Positions 10,828-22,248 of a stretch of 32,231 nucleotides of DNA are shown piece after piece. Position 1 is the stretch's first letter. Every line of letters starts with the position of its first letter. Made by a program: the position numbers and the translations under genes. The notes under the pieces are model-generated. The model made no database searches. It saw nothing but the letters and a program-made list of their open reading frames with translations, and was not told the origin of the DNA. Origin of the DNA: Paramecium sonneborni (taxonomy: Eukaryota > Ciliophora > Oligohymenophorea > Peniculida > Parameciidae); the NCBI GenBank assembly GCA_905182985.1, contig CAJJDN010000058.1:122586-154816 (forward strand). The letters are read 5' to 3'.

Positions 10828-11791
10828 ATGAAGGTAACTATTGAAACAATTATATATAGTTTAACATATCCTATCCCTTAACTGGTGCTTAAAAGACAGT
10901 CGAAATAGATGATGATAAGAAATGGTAATAACTTTTTTAATATCATATTTAGCTCAATCTTTTTTGATAAGAGAATGGGTCAAGTAGTTGAAGCTGACAA
11001 CCTTGGCGATGAATTTAAAGGATATATATTTAAAATCACAGGTGGTAATGATAAATAAGGATTTCCAATGAGACAAGGTGTTCTATTTAAGGGAAGAGTT
11101 AGAATTTTAATGAGAAAAGGACATAAAGGTTATAGACCAAGAAAAGACGGTGAAATGAAAAGAAAATCAATTAGAGGATGCATTGTTGGTTAAGATATTA
11201 GAGTACTTGCCTTATAAGTTGTTAAGAAGGGAACAAATGAAATTGCTGGACTTACAGATTAAAATGTTCCAAGAAGATTAGGTCCAAAGAGATTAACTAA
11301 ATTAAGAAGATTATTTGGATTCAAAAAAACTGATGGTGTTGCCTTAGTCTAAAAGAATCTTATAAGAAGAACATGGACAACAAAAGATGGAAAGAAGAGA
11401 TAAAAGGCTACAAAAATATAAAGACTTGTGACTGAATCAAGATTGAGAAGAAAGACTATTTAAAAGAAGACAGAATAAGCAAGAAGAACTAAAGCAAAAT
11501 AAGCATTAGAAGCTTATAAAAAATTGGCTCATGATGTACATGAGGCACATAAAAAACATAGAAAAGCATCTTCTGAAATTAAAGAAAAGACTTAGGCTGT
11601 AGCTGTAAAATATTTAAATCGATAATAATTAGCAATCTAAGTAAACTAAATAAGTAGCATCAGTAAAATAGGTAGCTCCACCTAAAGATGCTAAGAAAGC
11701 ACCAACTTAAGTACCTGCTAAGACTTAACCAGCCAAAACTGCTCCATAAGCAACTTAAAAAGCTCAACCTAAAACCCAAGCAAAGAAATGA
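10828..11791 (+). CDS. RPS6: 40S ribosomal protein eS6 (RPS6)
   Basis: Component of the small ribosomal subunit. The start codon ATG-AAG is a 6-nt exon followed by a 26-nt intron (10834-10859); the protein then reads [17 protein letters not shown], the expected eS6 N-terminus. A second intron (10925-10952, 28 nt) restores [11 protein letters not shown], and a third (11605-11632, 28 nt; a 34-nt version starting at 11599 is also in phase) leads to the tail. Core motifs include [32 protein letters not shown] and [17 protein letters not shown]. Total 294 codons. The usual C-terminus with its RRLSS-type kinase target sites is replaced after about residue 240 by a Lys/Ala/Pro/Gln-rich tail ending KTQAKK. 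The 2-codon first exon means naive annotation would miss the true start. It leads a plus-strand run with cytochrome c1 76 bp downstream. Confidence 0.97.
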
Positions 11792-11867
11792 GGTTATTAT
11801 TAATGTTATTTAAGTACATTATATATAATTAGAAATATTACTTATTAGATATTAAATATTTTTTAAA

Positions 11868-12935
11868 ATGAAGGCTCTTTTTTGTTTAGGAGTAGGAATG
11901 TTGATTACTCAAAAAGAGAATACAGTACATGCCTGGTTATACAGAGATGATATTGGTGCCTTCTGGGGTATCAAAGGTTATGAAGAACAAGTCACTGAAG
12001 TAGGTACTCATAGAGGTCATATGTCATGGCCATAATATAGATTTTTGGGTACTTTTGATTCTGGAAGTGTAAGAAGAGGGTATAAAACATTTTGATTCCA
12101 TAGATTTCTTGTTTTCTCTAGAAACTGTGCCAATTGTCATGGAATTGTGTATAAGAAATATGATGTTTTATTGGATAAAGTCTATAAGCAATTAGAATTG
12201 GCAGCATTGGTTAGTAATTTCACAATCCATCCTGCTCATCATCATTTCAAACAATTTTACTATTAAGAATGGGATGAAAGAGATAGATATATACATGACA
12301 GTACACATCCTTTCAATAATTCATTATTTTAGGAATCTATCCACCTTACTTTTCTTAAGATTAAGCAAAAAATGCTAATGGTGGTGTTTGGCCAACAGAT
12401 TTCTCAAAAATTAGACTTAGACCAGGAGGTATCAATTACATTTACAATATTTTGACTGGTTATCATTACAAACCTTATTAAGGATTGGATGTTCCTAAAG
12501 GAAAAGCATACAATCCTTATTTTGATCATATGATAATTGGTATGGTTAGATAATTACATGATGGTATTGATATTAATATTGTAATTAAATAGGTCTTGTT
12601 GATTATGAAGATGGTACACCTGCATCTACTCCTTAGATGGCTTTTGATGTTACAAATTTCATTTAATTTGTTTAAAGAAGAAGTGGTTTCTAAAGACCAG
12701 ATAAAACTGTCAGATATTATATGTTCTTAACTGGAGTTGCATTAATCTATCCTTTTGCTTACTTAAAGACTCGAGGATTTTATAGAAATAATCTCTCTCT
12801 TAGGTAAATTTATTTTATCTATCAAATTTCAGATGGGAAATGTATGCTGTCAGAGATGGTGTGTATTACAATCACTTTAAAAAAGGATGGAAGAACTCTA
12901 GAGCTATTCAATTTAGAGGTCAAGTCTGGGCTTGA
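11868..12935 (+). CDS. CYC1: Mitochondrial cytochrome c1 (complex III), 317 aa
   Basis: Haem protein of the cytochrome bc1 complex that passes electrons from the Rieske protein to cytochrome c. Introns 12080-12103 (24 nt), 12301-12332 (32), 12564-12592 (29) and 12804-12832 (29, ends CAG) give 318 codons. The first splice builds RRGFLVFSRNCANCHG, with the c-type haem site CXXCH, followed later by IYPPYFSQDQAKNANGG, LRPGGINYIYNILTGYHYKP, a YNPYF-x-HMIIGM segment carrying the likely axial Met, and VDYEDGTPASTPQMAFDV. All are family landmarks. Near the C-terminus a single hydrophobic helix (MFLTGVALIYPFAYL) anchors it in the inner membrane, with a longer C-terminal tail than animal proteins. Two haem-binding cysteines are kept, unlike the one-cysteine form of euglenozoans. 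The presequence at MKALFCLGVGML is short. Confidence 0.97.
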
Positions 12936-13039
12936 TGTTATATATAATAATAAAAATAATAAATATAATTTTATTTCTTTATATTTCTGTATTTATAGAA
13001 AATTCAAATAAAATTTAATACAAAAACACAAATTCAAAT

Positions 13040-14475
13040 ATGCAATCTCTATTTGTAAAGTGTTAGAAATGTTAACAAAGACCAGCTACTATCAAATGTT
13101 CTTAATGTCGATATGGTTAAACTTATAGATTGTGTTATTCCTGTGATTCGTAAATTCATAATCGCACAGGTCCAATTGACTAATAACACAAAACTGAAAT
13201 CATTCCTTATCAGGGTACTCTTTTTTCCTTAAAATAGAAATGTATTAAAAGAATTAGAATTTTGTTCCAGCTCCTGTCAAACTAGAACAATCAAATTAAA
13301 TTAAAAAGAATGAATTTAAAGCTCAACCACCAACCAAAGATTATTTAGCAAATGAAACAAGAAAACCTGATTATTCTAAAACTATTGATGTTAATAGGAA
13401 ACCAGAATACCAAGATAGAAAAAATGATTATTTAGATAAAAAACTTGATAGTCATGAGAAAAGATATGATTAGCAATACTAAGGTTTTGATAAAAAATAA
13501 TTTACATCTAATTAAAAGCCTTAAGAATTTGATAGAGCAAACTAATCTATAATTAATTAATTAAAAGATGAATAGTAATAAACCGAAAGATTAAAGGCTG
13601 AATTAAATATGGCGAAAGATAAAGAAAAAGAAGTTTAAAAGCGATTGTAAATTAAAATTTAAATATAATATAGGTCTAAACTAGAATAAGATTATGAATC
13701 AAAACATAGAGAAGATAAATAAAAAATCTAATAATTATAAGATGAAAATAAAAATTTAAATTAAAGACTTAGCCAAGCTAATAGGCATTTATAAGATGAA
13801 ATTAATAAAGTTCGACAATAATATGAATCTTAACTTAATGAGCTTGAACAAGCTTACAATGAAAAAGAGTAATAGTTGGAACAAATAACACAGGAATTTA
13901 ATTTTGTAAAATATTATAAAATTAATATTTTAGGAAGAAATATAAAAAAAAATTGAAGAATTGTAATAAGAATCAGATATGAAAGATTAAATTATAGAGT
14001 AATACCAATAGTAACTTTAAGATATGTAAGAAGCAATTCAGTAAATTCAAGAGGAATAAGCAAATAATAGTCGCAATACAAAAAATCAAATCTCATCAAA
14101 TAAGAAATAATCAAAAAGCTAAGATAATGATAAGGATTAAATGATTTAGAATTTACAATAACAACTTGAAGCCAAAGATGAGGATTGTAGAAAATTAGAA
14201 GGTTTTTTTTAATTTAATTTTAGAATTGATTGAAAATTTCAAACCTTTATATTAAAATTTAAGTGATGAAAAATAACAATTATAAGAGGAAGTTGAAAAA
14301 TTAGCTAATGAAAATAATTAATTTAGAGAAATCTTTAGTGTAATATATTACAAAAATTTAGTAAAATTTGCATTTATTCGGAATTGACCCAGAATAATTG
14401 AATGAAGAAGGTGAGGAAGGAGAAGGTGAATATCCTGAAGAAATAGCAGAGGAAAATGATGATCAAAATGATTGA
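13040..14475 (+). CDS. B-box-type zinc finger / coiled-coil protein, 446 aa
   Basis: The N-terminal about 55 residues have paired cysteines and histidines, KCQKC, IKCSQC, RLCYSCDSQIH and QQHKTE, in the order of a B-box zinc finger, a protein-interaction module. A 23-nt intron (13215-13237) follows. The next 300 residues are a long Gln/Glu/Lys coiled coil, with several Asp/Tyr/Lys repeats before it (for example RKPDYSKTID and RKPEYQDRKN). Introns at 13906-13933 (28 nt), 14202-14223 (22 nt, GTT donor) and 14340-14361 (22 nt) keep the frame; total 447 codons. The protein ends in a strongly acidic tail (EEGEEGEGEYPEEIAEEND). No RING is seen, so an E3 ligase role is not supported. Role unknown; a ciliary or cytoskeletal scaffold is a guess from the architecture. 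Confidence 0.85.
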
Positions 14476-14697
14476 ATAATTTTACCTATATCATATTAAA
14501 TAGGATTTTCTATTAAACTGTCAAAAAATTAATAAACTATAATTATTCTCATTTTGATATTTAGGTAAGCAAATAATATGGCTTAATATAACATTATCTT
14601 TTAATGTAAATTAGTATTAATTTATATATTTATTTGAATTTAAATTTCTAATTTTTTTTATTAATATATTTACTTTATAATTAATAGAAAATATTCA

Positions 14698-15185
14698 ATG
14701 GAAATTGATGTGAGCTTTGTTTCAAAGTTAGCCACTATGCTTGATTTTATATTAATTCTTATTTTTTGTATTTGGTCCATTATTTACTGCATAGAATAGG
14801 AGATCTATAAATTAAACTCAATAATGACAAATATAAATTTAATGTATAATATAGATATAATTGTTTGATTAGCACAATGAGTTTTTTACTATTGTTAGGC
14901 GAAACAAAAAAATCAATAATGGTTGAATAGTTTTATTTTGCCTGCAATTAATTTGGAAGAGGCTTTTTTTGCTTATTGTATGGAATATTAATTTTTTAGT
15001 ATAGCCTTATGGTTATTTGCTGAAAATACTAAAACTCCAAAACATACTGCGATTCATGATTTTGGTTTATCAGTTGCTATATGTACTACTATAATAGGAA
15101 TTTTATATGTCATTTAGCATTTTTTAGTATTTTTACAATCTAATGATTTTAGTTTGATAAAAGACAATTCTAAATTACAAGTTGA
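14698..15185 (+). CDS. Small four-helix membrane protein, 136 aa
   Basis: Starts at 14698 (MEIDVSFVSK). Three introns, 14844-14872 (29 nt), 14978-14999 (22 nt) and 15127-15152 (26 nt), give 137 codons ending in a TGA at 15183. Four hydrophobic segments are seen: MLDFILILIFCIWSIIYC, a short MSFLLLL segment, FCLFIALWLF and ICTTIIGILYVIQHFLF, separated by charged loops. The central FACNQFGRGFFCLFIALWL recalls the COPI-associated/TVP15-like small Golgi membrane proteins, but the match is from memory of the pattern only. Localisation to the secretory pathway is therefore an inference. The gene converges on the large minus-strand gene with 109 bp between the stops. Confidence 0.75.
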
Positions 15186-15294
15186 TTAAATATTTAAAAT
15201 AAATATCATAAAAGTCATTAAAATTTACTAAGATTATAATCTATCTTAAGCATTTCTAAAAATCTTCCAATAAATTTCTTTAGATCTTAATTGT

Positions 15295-18200
15295 TCATGC
15301 CCTTAGTTGTTTCTTCTATTTTTTCTAAATAGTTTTATATAAAAAATTACGTGTATAATTTACTAAGGGTTAAAGTTGATTATCATTGACATTCTTAAAA
15401 TACATTTCTAATGCATTTGTCATATTTTTGCAAGATGATATCCAATGTTCCATTTATCCACCTCCCATTTAAGTTTAAATTTCATCTGGATTTTAAAGTT
15501 TTTTTAATCTTTTCATAGATTTTAATCTTTCATCTTTTGATATAGTTTAAGTGGCTTTAACAAATTAAGACATTCTTGATAATGGTTATTCAGCCTTTTT
15601 GTTTTTTTCAAAAAATGCTTGTAATGCTTTTCTAGTAGCTTCTTTTGAATTTTCAGGTGTTAATAAATAAGTTAATTCATTTTAAAATTCTTAAAAGCTT
15701 TATACTTTATTTCCTTTAGTTTAATAAGTTTATCCAAACTCTGATAACATTTTCATAACTTCAGTATTAACATCTCTTTAATAGGTTTCGACAACTTTTT
15801 TTAAAGTTTAATAAATTTTAGTACAAGGAACTCTTAAAATTGGAAATTTTCCAATTTTTTCAATAGCAACATCTATTTTTAAAAGTGCTTCTTAATATAT
15901 AAGTTTTCTATCAGAAGGTTTTCCTTCAAAAAATGTTAACCATCTATAAACACTTTAAAAGAATTCCTCACTTAATAAATTGATTTAATCTTAAAATAAC
16001 ATAAAACCATCATAAATTTCAACAAATGAAGTTATAATCTAGATCATATTAGTTAACATTTCTATTAAATTTACTTAAATTTCTTAGGTTGTCAAGACTA
16101 TTGGTTCTATAGAAGGATGTAATTTAATTCCTGATTAAATTTTTTTAACTTCTCCATAAGTATCTTATTATTATTTTAATTATTTATTTAATCCTTCTAA
16201 AATAAAAGAAGAATTAGCTAATGAGAGCATATTTTCAATTTTTTATTATAATTCAGTTAAAGCATCTAAGAAATCAATAGAACTATAATAGATTGAAGTA
16301 ATTGTTTTATCAAACATTAAAATTGTTTAATTTAATGATTCAAATTCTTTTAATTTTTACTCTAATTTATTCTTATAGATTGGAAGACTATTAAGAGATA
16401 ACTTTTCTTTATACCTTGAATATAAAATAAATAATTACATTAAAAATTAATTATGAGCAGCTTCAGCTTTATCTTTTAAAAGTTAAATTTATGAATCAAA
16501 CCCCAAATTCATTCGAAACTATTCTAAGGACATAGTTTTTTTTATTTTATCTTATCCCACAGCTTCAACACCCAATTCATATATTTTTCCTAATTTGCTT
16601 TCTCCTTTTGAAAAAAATGTATCTGTTTCAACTAGGACTGTTTCTGCTTCTGAAAACTTTTAATCAAGTTCAGCTGCTTTAGATGAATCTTCAAATTATT
16701 CCTTTATCATATTTATAAATAGAGGCATAGCTCTTAAGATAGCATCTTTTTATTAGGTTAAGGTGCAAGTCTTAATTTTCAAAAAATTATTCACATTATT
16801 TGTTAAGGAATTAATTAATGAATCAATACTTACTGATCCTGGTTTTTTTGAATTAGCTATTAGCAACCTATTATATTCATCTGAACTATCTTTGAATAAT
16901 TAAAATAGCTATAAACCATCTTTTAGATGAACTTTGAAAGAAACGCTAGTTTAGACATTTTAATTCATTTCAAAATATATCATATGGTCTCTAATTTTTT
17001 TGATTGTACCTTCAAGAGTAAATCTTTGTGGTTCTACACTAATAATTTAAGAAATAATGTCATAAAACATTTATGAAGTCATTAAATATCTAGTTGCATT
17101 AATATGCTCCCATATTTGATATTTAAAACAATAATCATTTAAAGATGAATATTATAAGCCTATTTCTTAAATGATTTATTTTTTAATTAAAATACTCTCT
17201 CTAGCTTTTGATAATCTCTCAAGAACTTTACTACATTATTCAAGGAGAGTAATTTATCCATTAGGCGGAGCAATTGGAAGTTATTATGGTGTTTTTGAAG
17301 GTGTTTATTTAGCTTCATCATCAAAAAAATATTTAGTGCAAATTTCTGTAACAGCATTTTAAATATCAGATGGTAATTTTAATTTAGAATCATAATAATG
17401 TAATGGTATTTCTTAATCAATTAATTTTTAAATTTATAAAATTAATTTTTTGCTTTTATCTATTAATTGTAAACCTTCAGCTTCACTTATTTAATTTTCA
17501 AGGATATCAATTGAATGTAATTTACTATTTAAAATTCTTAATAATGTTAAACCAGATCCAATTTCACTATCTACCCAATCTTTAAAACGTATAAATCCAT
17601 ATGGTAAACCTTCTACTTCACTAGGAAACATATTTTGAAACTTAAATAAGATGTCCATATCTTGTCTAATTTAACTCTATCATTTTTTACTTCAATTCAA
17701 CTACTTTATCTCTAAATACTTCTTAATCATCTGTATCTAAAGTTTCTTTTTAGATTTTTATCTTATTCAATTAAACTTGTTTTAATTAAAATTCAAAAAT
17801 TGGAAATTGAACATATGTGTCATATACATTTCGCAAATTTTAAATTTTAAAAAATAGGTCTTCAATTTATAATTAAGCATGAAACAGTCTAATTCAATAT
17901 GATTTAATTTAATTACAATTTAATTTATTATAGAATGAAAAGAGGTCTTTTTTTCAAAATTTCATAATTAAATTTATTTGGATTTCTAATTATTTGATTC
18001 CTATAAGTTGCATATTGATTTAATATATAATTTTAATCTAGATGTTCAACTTCTTCTTTTGTCATGATTTCTTACATCAAAGTTTTCATTATGAAATGTT
18101 TCTTCTCAGACATTTTAATGAGATACTATAATAAATTTAGATTAAATCTACTTTTTAAATATCTTGAAGGATAAAATCATTTTTTTATCTAAATTCTAGG

Positions 18201-19423
18201 TATGGTAAAACAATTAAATTTAATTTATTATTAATGATATCCAATTTATTATACAATTTAGGTATTTTTAATTTTGCAAAATCATATAAAATTTGAACAG
18301 CGTCAACACCTTGATTAAATTAAATAACAAATTAAGAACAACTAGTACATTGTTCTTCTTAAACTTCTAATTATTTACACATAACTTGACATGTATAAAA
18401 TGATGCAAATTTTAGTTATGAAAATTCTATGGTTTATTATTATGGTAATTTTATGATAAAATCAATCATATTTTACATAGAAACTGCAGGTACTTTTTCA
18501 TTTTATATTTCAGTAAGTTAAATAAGTTCATTTATTTTATTGAGGTTTTGATTCATAATTTATTGTAATACATTTAATCTATCCAAAATTTTATGATATG
18601 ATTTATCAATAACTATTTGTTTTATTTAAGAAACAACAGAATATTTTGAAAGTTCTTTGACAACTTAATCAAATTAAGCAGTATTCTCTTTTATTTATAC
18701 CAAAATGGCTTAAACTTGATCAGATAATTTAATGGATATTCTTTTATAATTATCTTAAGATTAAGGTAATATTTCAAGAGCAACTGGGAGAACTCTTCCT
18801 TATTATTATTATAATTTTATGGACTTTTCAGGTAAATATAACAGTTTTTATCTATAAATCATATTAACAGTAGCATTTCCAAATTTTCCAATTTCAGTTT
18901 CCTAATAATTGACTTCCATTCTTGTATTTCTATCATCAGAATCTTTAATATTAAGAACGATATTAAAATTTTATCTTTAAGCTTTATAATGATAAACACT
19001 TATTTAATAGGGAATAACTTCTTCTTATTCTTAACTTTCAGCAGTATCTTATTCATCTTTAATATCTGTATCTTTAATTTATACAGGATATAAGTCGACA
19101 ATTTAAAAGTTTTAAGAAACAACAGCACTCTGTTATTAATATTATTATTTAGTCATTCCATCAGGTACAAGAAATGTAGCTACATTAACATCTTCATTTC
19201 TTTTATTAGATTGTTGACTTAAGTCTACTGGTTTAATAGAAACTTTTTATGATGCTGGTACATTTGCATAACCAGTCATATTTGGTTAAATAAATCTAGA
19301 TTTAGGTTTCTATTCTTAACCTAATTAACCAGACATATTGGGATTTTGAGTTGCATTACCAAATGTTTTTGGTTGTATAATCCCTTTGACACTACTTTTG
19401 AATGATTATTTTGATCCATCCAT
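15295..19423 (-). CDS. Large mostly helical protein of unknown family, 1349 aa
   Basis: Starts at 19423 (MDGSKQSFKSSVKG). Introns at 18126-18151 (26 nt), 17889-17916 (28 nt) and 17666-17690 (25 nt) connect exons of 1272, 209, 198 and 2371 nt, exactly 1350 codons; the last exon alone is open for 2.3 kb. The first 130 residues are polar and probably disordered (Gln, Pro, Ser rich). The rest is rich in predicted helix and short beta stretches, with few cysteines and no transmembrane segment. Landmarks a reader could search with are MFPSEVEGLPYGFIRFKDW, QMGGGQMEHWISSCKNM and FFEGKPSDRKLIYQEALLKI. I considered dynein heavy-chain N-terminal region and WASH-complex subunits and could not support either. 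A large ciliary or trafficking scaffold is possible. An internal ATG at 18113 directly follows intron 1 but is in frame, so this is one gene. Confidence 0.85.
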
Positions 19424-19456
19424 ATCTTGAGAATAATATATTAATTAAATAAAAAA
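19424..19456. promoter_or_regulatory. 33-bp bidirectional spacer
   Basis: Only 33 bp lie between the start codon of the 1349-residue gene (minus) and that of the 154-residue gene (plus). The sequence is almost pure A/T. If both starts are right, promoters must overlap with transcribed sequence or be shared. Confidence 0.5.
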
Positions 19457-19949
19457 ATGTCTAGAGCAATTCGTAGATATGTGAATGCCAAAGAAGAAAT
19501 GGAATATTAACGTGGATATTCAGCAGAAGAAATGTAAGCTGCTAAATTGAGAAAGGCATTTGTTTAAAAATATATTGCTGATTTTGACACTAATTTTTAC
19601 AAAACATAGGAAGAAAGAGATTGGGGATATGTTGTTAGAAGAGAGTATTACTTAATATATTTATTATCTTAGATATCGTTATGATGTGACTTATACTTCA
19701 ATTGTTGATGGTTGGGCTTGTGCTGCTGTTGTTTCTATGGCAAGAATGTTTTAAACTAAGAGATTTTCTTGGGCTCCTTATTTTGTTGTATGGCCAATTG
19801 CTTATTTATACTTTCAACCAATTAATTTCTTGAAACACAATAAAAAATATTTTGATATGTGCAATTTAGGTGATACATATTATCTTGGAAGAGAAAGAAA
19901 TAAAGTTCTGGCTGAATGTAACAGAATTTTAGACAGAGAGGATTTCTGA
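19457..19949 (+). CDS. Small, probably mitochondrial membrane protein, 154 aa
   Basis: Unrecognised. Starts at 19457 (MSRAIRRYVNAKEEMEY). A 28-nt intron at 19645-19672 gives 155 codons. The N-terminal third is basic and helical with an Arg/Ala-rich start that could act in mitochondrial import. The middle has two moderately hydrophobic segments (GWACAAVVSMARMF and WAPYFVVWPIAYLYF). The C-terminus is charged, with YYLGRERNKVLAECNR. Size and pattern recall the small accessory subunits of respiratory complexes in ciliates, but this is only an inference. The 5' end is 33 bp from the divergent gene. Confidence 0.75.
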
Positions 19950-20149
19950 TCCTTATAATAATATAATAACATAATCATATTAAAATATTTATAATTATAT
20001 TTATCGTACTTTTCATCATTTATTCACTCTACACATTTTATTACTTATTTTATTTATTCATCATAACAAATATTATTTATAAGTTACTCATAACAATTTT
20101 AATAAACATTATAAAGAATTTTATTTATTTATATCCTATTCAATTACTT

Positions 20150-21235
20150 AAATGTTACCTAATTCATTATTTATTTTATCAATTAATATATTCACAAGAT
20201 TTATTAGAGCCCCAATAATTATAATCTAAAACCAAAACCCTATTGATCTTCTCTAATATTTTTATTCTACTCTTTTCAGTAAAATATTCTTATGTAAGGA
20301 AGATATTAAAATTTATCCTATTTATTGGAACATCGATTATATTCTCACCTACATTATAACAATCACTAAAATTCATGGCTATACTTTAATTCTTAACTTT
20401 TTTCTCATCTTAACTTAATCAAAAGATTTTCTTGATGATATAATATAGAAATCTCAAAAATTAATTTATATTTTTTGGAACTTTTGCCTTCATTCTATTT
20501 AATTTACTTCATTTAATTGTTTATAATTCATAATATAGGATATTTTATCCACCTAGTCTTTGATTTTATATTGTTGTTTTATTTACACACTTAATTTTAT
20601 TATTGATTTAAATATATATTTTTACAAGTTTATCAATAAATATACTTAAGGTATATGAATCAATTATTAAATTAATAACAGTTCTGAAGATTTTACTTTG
20701 AATTTTCAAGTACTCTTAAAAAAGCACTTTTTATTTTATTGGTAACTTACATCTCATTTTTATTTATATTAATTTTAGTCCAATTAAAAAATTCTTTGAA
20801 TATTTATTACAATATTCTATTAGCTTTAATTAACACCTAAATTTTGCAATATAATTATTTATTTGGTTCGAATCCTTATATTTAAAATATCTAAATTTTG
20901 AGGATCAAAATTAATAGGAATTGAAGCATGTGATATTAAAGAGAGTGATCAATATTCATATGCTTATATTTAAACATAAAGATTTACATAAATTTAATTA
21001 ACAAATAATATCGGAATTTCAGGTAATCCATAAAAAGTAGAAGAAATGGTTAACTCAAGAGATTTATCTAATATTAATTTAAAATATTTTAATTGTAAAT
21101 TAGAAACTTAAAACAACTTAAAGTTTATGGATTTGAAAAACAGAAAGTAAATGTAGTAGTGGAAACGAAAGAGAAAGTAATTGAAATTAAAATAATTCCT
21201 CTATTAATTCAATAATTAATTAATTTAAAAGTTTA
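20150..21235 (+). CDS. Probable polytopic membrane protein, exon structure unresolved
   Basis: The plus strand is coding-like but I could not chain one complete model. One block (about 20153-20560) reads hydrophobic helices with IFFGTFAFILFNLLHLIVY and stops at TGA. A second block (about 20690-20865) reads LVTYISFLFILILVQLKNSL and NILLALINTQILQYNYLFG. A 37-nt intron with a GTT donor and GAG acceptor (20866-20902) then joins it in phase to a soluble block, SKLIGIEACDIKESDQYSY and ISGNPQKVEEMVNSRDLSN. A last coding-like stretch near 21120-21200 (VNVVVETKEKVIEIKIIPLL) is in another frame. The start could be the ATG at 20152 or a later exon. In T-rich DNA all frames look hydrophobic, so the first block is the weakest. 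It could also be a decaying gene. The function is unknown. Confidence 0.4.
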
Positions 21236-21858
21236 ATGTCTTTAGTTAACATAACTAACATAGTCATAGATGATAAGTCTTAGCCCTTCTAAAGTCCTAT
21301 CATTATTGACATTTACTTTGATGTCTTAGTTGACATTGAAGATGAAATTGAATGGATGTATTTTAATATTTTTATTGTAGGCTTCTCTTTATAGGTTCAC
21401 CTAAAGATGATTCACATGATCAAATACTTGATTAGTTCTCAATGGGACCACTTTAAGTAGGAGCAAAACATTTTACATTAGAATGCAATCCTCCTGATTG
21501 GAAAAAAATTCCCCATAACGAATTACTGGGTATTACGGCCTTTATTCTCACTTGTTCCTACAAAGAAAATGAATTCTTTAGAGTAGGTTACTATGTTTAC
21601 ACTACTTATACGTCCCAAGAGAATATAGAGAACGATCCTCCTGAAATTATTATAGAAGATATTTCACGTTAAATCTTCAATAATAAACCCCGTATAACTC
21701 GATTTGAAATCGATTGGAAAGAAATCAATTAAAATTAAAGTACTTATGAGGACATTGATAACAAATAATTGATGTTTTAAGAAAAGGAAGAAAAATAGTC
21801 AGCTGATATGACTGAAGTCGAGGATCCTTAACTCATTCAGAATGTATTCGACTCTTGA
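21236..21858 (+). CDS. ASF1: Histone H3-H4 chaperone ASF1, 199 aa
   Basis: ASF1 binds H3-H4 dimers and passes them to CAF-1 or HIRA during nucleosome assembly. The N-terminal immunoglobulin-like core is clear: MSLVNITNIVIDDKSQPF, then DIEDEIEWM, where a 23-nt intron (21358-21380) interrupts the Trp-Met codons, then LLFIGSPKDDSHDQILD, VGAKHFTLECNPPDW, LGITAFILTCSYKENEF and FRVGYYVYTTY, the strand that packs on histone H3. It ends with NNKPRITRFEIDW, the end of the conserved core. Total 200 codons. The C-terminal about 45 residues are acidic (for example ADMTEVEDPQ), as in other ASF1 proteins. The start is well placed because the conserved core begins at once. Confidence 0.97.
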
Positions 21859-22248
21859 AAAATATTTATATAACTATTAAAGTTAAAATGTTATAATTAA
21901 TTAATTAATATTATATTAATATAATAATATTAAAAAATAAAATAAGATAAGATAAATGATTTTGTTTTAAGATATATATCAATGAAAAATTTGAAAATAT
22001 TATATACTTGAATATATTATAAGCTATTTGTCTTGAATTTCTTAATTGGTTTATATTTAAATATTTTCATTTAATTATTTATATATGTAAGAGTATGTGA
22101 GACAGTTCTTTAAACTTAATAGACATATTGGTAATGATTAGGATAGAATTTAAACATGAAAGACATTGTCTTAGATGGTTTAGTTTGAATTTTAGGATTG
22201 AGTTTTCTTTTTAATTTTTTATAAAAATTTAACAGTAATATTAATTAG
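21859..22248. other. 390-bp spacer between ASF1 and the MORN gene
   Basis: Very AT-rich. It includes an alternating TTAATTAATTAATATTATATTAAT-like stretch near 21895-21930 and a short open stretch from an ATG at 22085 (MQEYVRQFFKLNRHI) that could be an upstream exon of the MORN gene, but no splice keeps it in frame. Nothing else can be supported. Confidence 0.5.

Noticed and set aside
17171..17585. Two plus-strand ORFs inside the 1349-aa gene
   Set aside because: Antisense shadows of a 2.3-kb minus-strand exon.
18111..18113. ATG (minus strand, MSEKKHF) as the start of a separate gene
   Set aside because: It directly follows the 26-nt intron 18126-18151 and is in the same frame as the upstream exon; total length is an exact number of codons as one gene.
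20865..20875. GGTTCGAATCC, identical to a tRNA T-loop / B-box consensus
   Set aside because: The T-stem pairs only partly, no acceptor stem closes around it and no A-box or cloverleaf lies at the right distance. It fits better as the start of a 37-nt intron.
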